A stretch of 64,000 nt of DNA from Dyadobacter sp. CECT 9275 (GTDB taxonomy: Bacteria; Bacteroidota; Bacteroidia; Cytophagales; Spirosomataceae). Positions 62,094-64,000 of the stretch are shown in pieces (within the stretch, counting starts at the first letter, position 1; every line of letters starts with the position of its first letter). Where the stretch lies: NCBI RefSeq assembly GCF_907164905.1, contig NZ_CAJRAF010000004.1, forward strand, positions 186,001 through 250,000. The letters run 5' to 3'. The notes beneath the pieces were generated by a model. It made no database searches. It saw nothing but the letters and a program-made list of their open reading frames with translations, and was not told the DNA's origin. Both the position numbers and the translations under genes were made by a program.

Positions 62094-62981
62094 ATGCTTA
62101 AATCAATGACGGGATATGGCGTATCCACAATTGAAACCGAGTCGCTCAACGTGACGGTCGAGATTAAAACGCTGAACTCCAAATTTCTGGACATTTACTG
62201 CCGTGTTCCTCGTAATTATTCCGAACGGGAAATTGAGATCAGAAACCTGCTGACACAATCCCTGGAAAGAGGAAAAGTAGAGCTTAATCTGAGTGTGCAG
62301 CCCGTCGGCAAAACGGTAGCTTCCTCTTCCGTAAACCGTTTGCTGGTAAAAGCTTACTTTTCGGACCTTTCGGATACTGCTGCCGACCTGGGCTTTACGC
62401 CTGACCAAACCGAGCTGCTTCGCCTGGCTTTGCAATTACCCAATGCCTATAACACTGAAACCGTTGACGACTCTACCAAGGAGCAGGACTGGGAACAAAT
62501 CAAGGTAGCAGTGGCGCAAGCCATCCGGAAATGCAATATTTTCAGGGAGCAGGAAGGTAAAATGACCTCCGACAAGTTCATCGAGTATATTGATACCATT
62601 GCAAAACTTCTGGAACAGGTAAGAGAACAGGATAAACTACGTATTCCGGCGGTTCGTGAAAGACTTGAAAAACAGGTGCGGGATTTACTGTCGGATGACA
62701 ACTTTGATCCCAACCGATTTGAACAGGAACTGATCTACTACATCGAAAAGTTTGATATTTCCGAAGAAAAAATACGCCTTCAGAATCACCTGGACTATTT
62801 TCTGGAAACCCTGAACCTGCCGGAAAGTAACGGAAAAAAACTCAATTTCATATCCCAGGAAATAGGACGTGAAATCAATACCATCGGATCCAAAGCGAAT
62901 GATTCAACCATACAGCATCTGGTGGTGCAAATGAAGGATGAGCTCGAAAAAATAAAGGAGCAAACGTTGAATATTATCTAA
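62094..62981 (+). CDS. yicC: YicC family endoribonuclease
   Basis: A 295-residue cytoplasmic protein of the YicC/YloC family, now linked to RNA cleavage and small-RNA turnover. It begins with the diagnostic MLKSMTGYG, has RNLLTQSLERGKVELNL in the first domain, and ends with the DUF1732 region EINTIGSKANDSTIQHLVVQMKDELEKIKEQ. pdxA lies 74 bases upstream. Confidence 0.93.
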   Translation: MLKSMTGYGVSTIETESLNVTVEIKTLNSKFLDIYCRVPRNYSEREIEIRNLLTQSLERGKVELNLSVQPVGKTVASSSVNRLLVKAYFSDLSDTAADLGFTPDQTELLRLALQLPNAYNTETVDDSTKEQDWEQIKVAVAQAIRKCNIFREQEGKMTSDKFIEYIDTIAKLLEQVREQDKLRIPAVRERLEKQVRDLLSDDNFDPNRFEQELIYYIEKFDISEEKIRLQNHLDYFLETLNLPESNGKKLNFISQEIGREINTIGSKANDSTIQHLVVQMKDELEKIKEQTLNII

Positions 62982-63007
62982 TGCGTGGCAAAACATGCTG
63001 AGCGGGT

Positions 63008-63053
63008 GGAACTTTAACCTGTTTTTCAGTTATTGAAAACAGGTTAAAGTTCC
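63008..63053. repeat. 18-bp perfect inverted repeat with 10-base loop
   Basis: GGAACTTTAACCTGTTTT (63008-63025) and its exact complement (63036-63053) between yicC and the glycosylase gene. No T run follows, so it is not a standard terminator although it could act as a 3' RNA hairpin. Confidence 0.8.
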
Positions 63054-63132
63054 TTATCTGAATTTACCGTATCCACCCTGAATCACCAGCCCCGCGTCAA
63101 TCACAGTTTACACCAGGCTACTAAGATTTGTT

Positions 63133-63741
63133 ATGACTGACGAGCGACTACCGCTTTCATTTTATCAATCTTTTGATACCACCACACTTGCCAAAAAATT
63201 ACTGGGCTGTGAGCTGGTCCACAATAGTCCCGATGGTATCAGCAGCGGGATTATTGTAGAAACAGAGGCCTATTTACAAGACGACCCTGCCTGCCATGCC
63301 TATAATCGCCGTACTCCTAGGACCGAACCCATGTATGGTGAGCCAGGTACGGCCTATGTATATTTAATTTATGGAATGTACGAATGCATCAATGTGGTCA
63401 GTAACCGGGCCGGAATCGGGGAAGCAGTACTGATCAGGGCGCTGCAACCTTTAAAGGGAGCCGAACTGATGGCAGCACGCCGGGCATTGTTCCAGAAAAA
63501 GTCTCCATCCAAGCCTATTCCATTGAAATACCTGTGCAACGGACCAGGAAAACTTGTCGTAGCAATGGGTATTTCAAGGTATTTGCACAATACCGAGTCT
63601 CTTTGCTCAGACAACCTTTACATTTCATCCCCGGTCATCACCAACCCTGGGATTGAAACATCTGCAAGAATTGGAATTACAAAAGGGGTAGATTTACCAT
63701 ACCGGTACTTTATTAAAGACAACATTTATGTCAGTAAATAG
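63133..63741 (+). CDS. 3-methyladenine (alkyladenine) DNA glycosylase
   Basis: AAG/MPG-type DNA glycosylase removing alkylated purines, 202 residues. Signatures are LAKKLLGCELVH, VETEAYLQDDPACHAYNRRTPR (the catalytic Glu in VETEAY) and YGMYECINVVSN, with the late NGPGKLVVAMGI segment. It begins about 150 bases past yicC, following the long inverted repeat. Confidence 0.93.
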   Translation: MTDERLPLSFYQSFDTTTLAKKLLGCELVHNSPDGISSGIIVETEAYLQDDPACHAYNRRTPRTEPMYGEPGTAYVYLIYGMYECINVVSNRAGIGEAVLIRALQPLKGAELMAARRALFQKKSPSKPIPLKYLCNGPGKLVVAMGISRYLHNTESLCSDNLYISSPVITNPGIETSARIGITKGVDLPYRYFIKDNIYVSK

Positions 63742-63784
63742 CCAGTTTCGTTAGCGCTACCAACCAAACCATTTCTAAAACGTT

Positions 63785-63813
63785 TTGCTTTTCACCCCCA
63801 TTTCCTATCTTTG
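63785..63813 (+). promoter_or_regulatory. Promoter of the last (partial) gene
   Basis: TTG (63785-63787), 18 bases, TATCTTTG (63806-63813), an exact -7 match with normal spacing. The transcript would start near 63820, about 70 bases before the ATG at 63892. Confidence 0.66.
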
Positions 63814-63891
63814 ACCGAACATAACCTTCCTCATAAATCAATATTTCTGATTAATCTTTACCACGGCTGGTATCATAATAAGTATCCTTTG

Positions 63892-64000
63892 ATGAGCAAA
63901 ATAAACAAGACTTATATTATTAAGTTCAGGATTTTGACTGGAATCTTATTATTTATCAACGGCTTGTATCCGAGCCAGGCTCAGGATTTCAAAACTGGTT
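63892..64000 (+). CDS. Secreted protein, N-terminus only (cut by window end)
   Basis: Open frame from ATG 63892 to the window end, 36 codons. It encodes a signal peptide: basic start MSKINKTYIIKFR, hydrophobic ILTGILLFINGLY, then SQAQ as a plausible signal-peptidase I site before DFKTG. The mature protein is not in view, so no function can be given. Upstream lies a good promoter match. Confidence 0.65.
   Translation, partial: MSKINKTYIIKFRILTGILLFINGLYPSQAQDFKTG

Overview
The window is chromosomal DNA of a Bacteroidota bacterium, most likely order Cytophagales (a Dyadobacter-like genome is my best guess, from general resemblance only). The signs are the promoter elements (TTG, about 19 bp, TAnnTTTG) seen before many genes, a gldC homologue, a type III glutamine synthetase (glnN) next to a type II enzyme, an extended 669-residue IspG, and many proteins of families typical of the phylum (DUF4159, LTA-synthase-like sulfatase, BBP2-type porin). 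I see no rRNA, tRNA, transposase, prophage or CRISPR array; this is mostly core genome with a few accessory operons.

Layout. 0-11.5 kb: secreted GH32 fructan hydrolase, deoxynucleoside kinase, tRNA hydroxylase trhO, surE with a GH3 acyl-amido synthetase homologue, a nudix hydrolase with a LysE exporter, a CDF metal transporter, a Tat-exported TIM-barrel isomerase, and an overlapping queD-folE pair. 11.7-15.5 kb: a tight three-gene sugar operon (GH109, FHS-type sugar transporter, GHMP/galactokinase-like kinase). 15.8-27.6 kb: ispG, a 59-residue membrane protein missed by usual cut-offs, a YjbR protein, gldC, DUF4197 lipoprotein, cinA, a chain of lipoyl E2, deoxyribonucleotidase, response regulator and histidine kinase, then a desaturase, DUF4159 protein and rsmE. 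28-38 kb: a nitrogen-assimilation district with glnII, an acidic unknown protein, glnN and a porin-amtB operon, interrupted by an LTA-synthase-like enzyme and mtaB.

38-49 kb: a ferredoxin diverging from a LuxC-type acyl-CoA reductase, followed by the most unusual part of the window. A rightward run from 40726 to about 48986 encodes an esterase, an ATP-grasp ligase with a Lys/Pro/Ala tail, a GCS2 carboxylate-amine ligase, a stand-alone class I glutamine amidotransferase, a 406-residue protein that looks like a divergent ATP-grasp enzyme, a class III aminotransferase, an aldose-epimerase-like protein and a secreted serine hydrolase. A second esterase diverges from it. I infer a non-ribosomal amide or peptide metabolite pathway; product unknown.

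49-64 kb: an orphan LytS-type kinase, trxA, dnaE, DUF2461, a ParE/RelE-type toxin-antitoxin pair, trpS with a PAP2 phosphatase, prs-rplY, DUF421, a 2-hydroxyacid dehydrogenase diverging from pdxA, yicC, an alkyladenine glycosylase, and the beginning of a secreted protein cut by the window end. Convergent gene pairs are often separated by clear bidirectional hairpin terminators.
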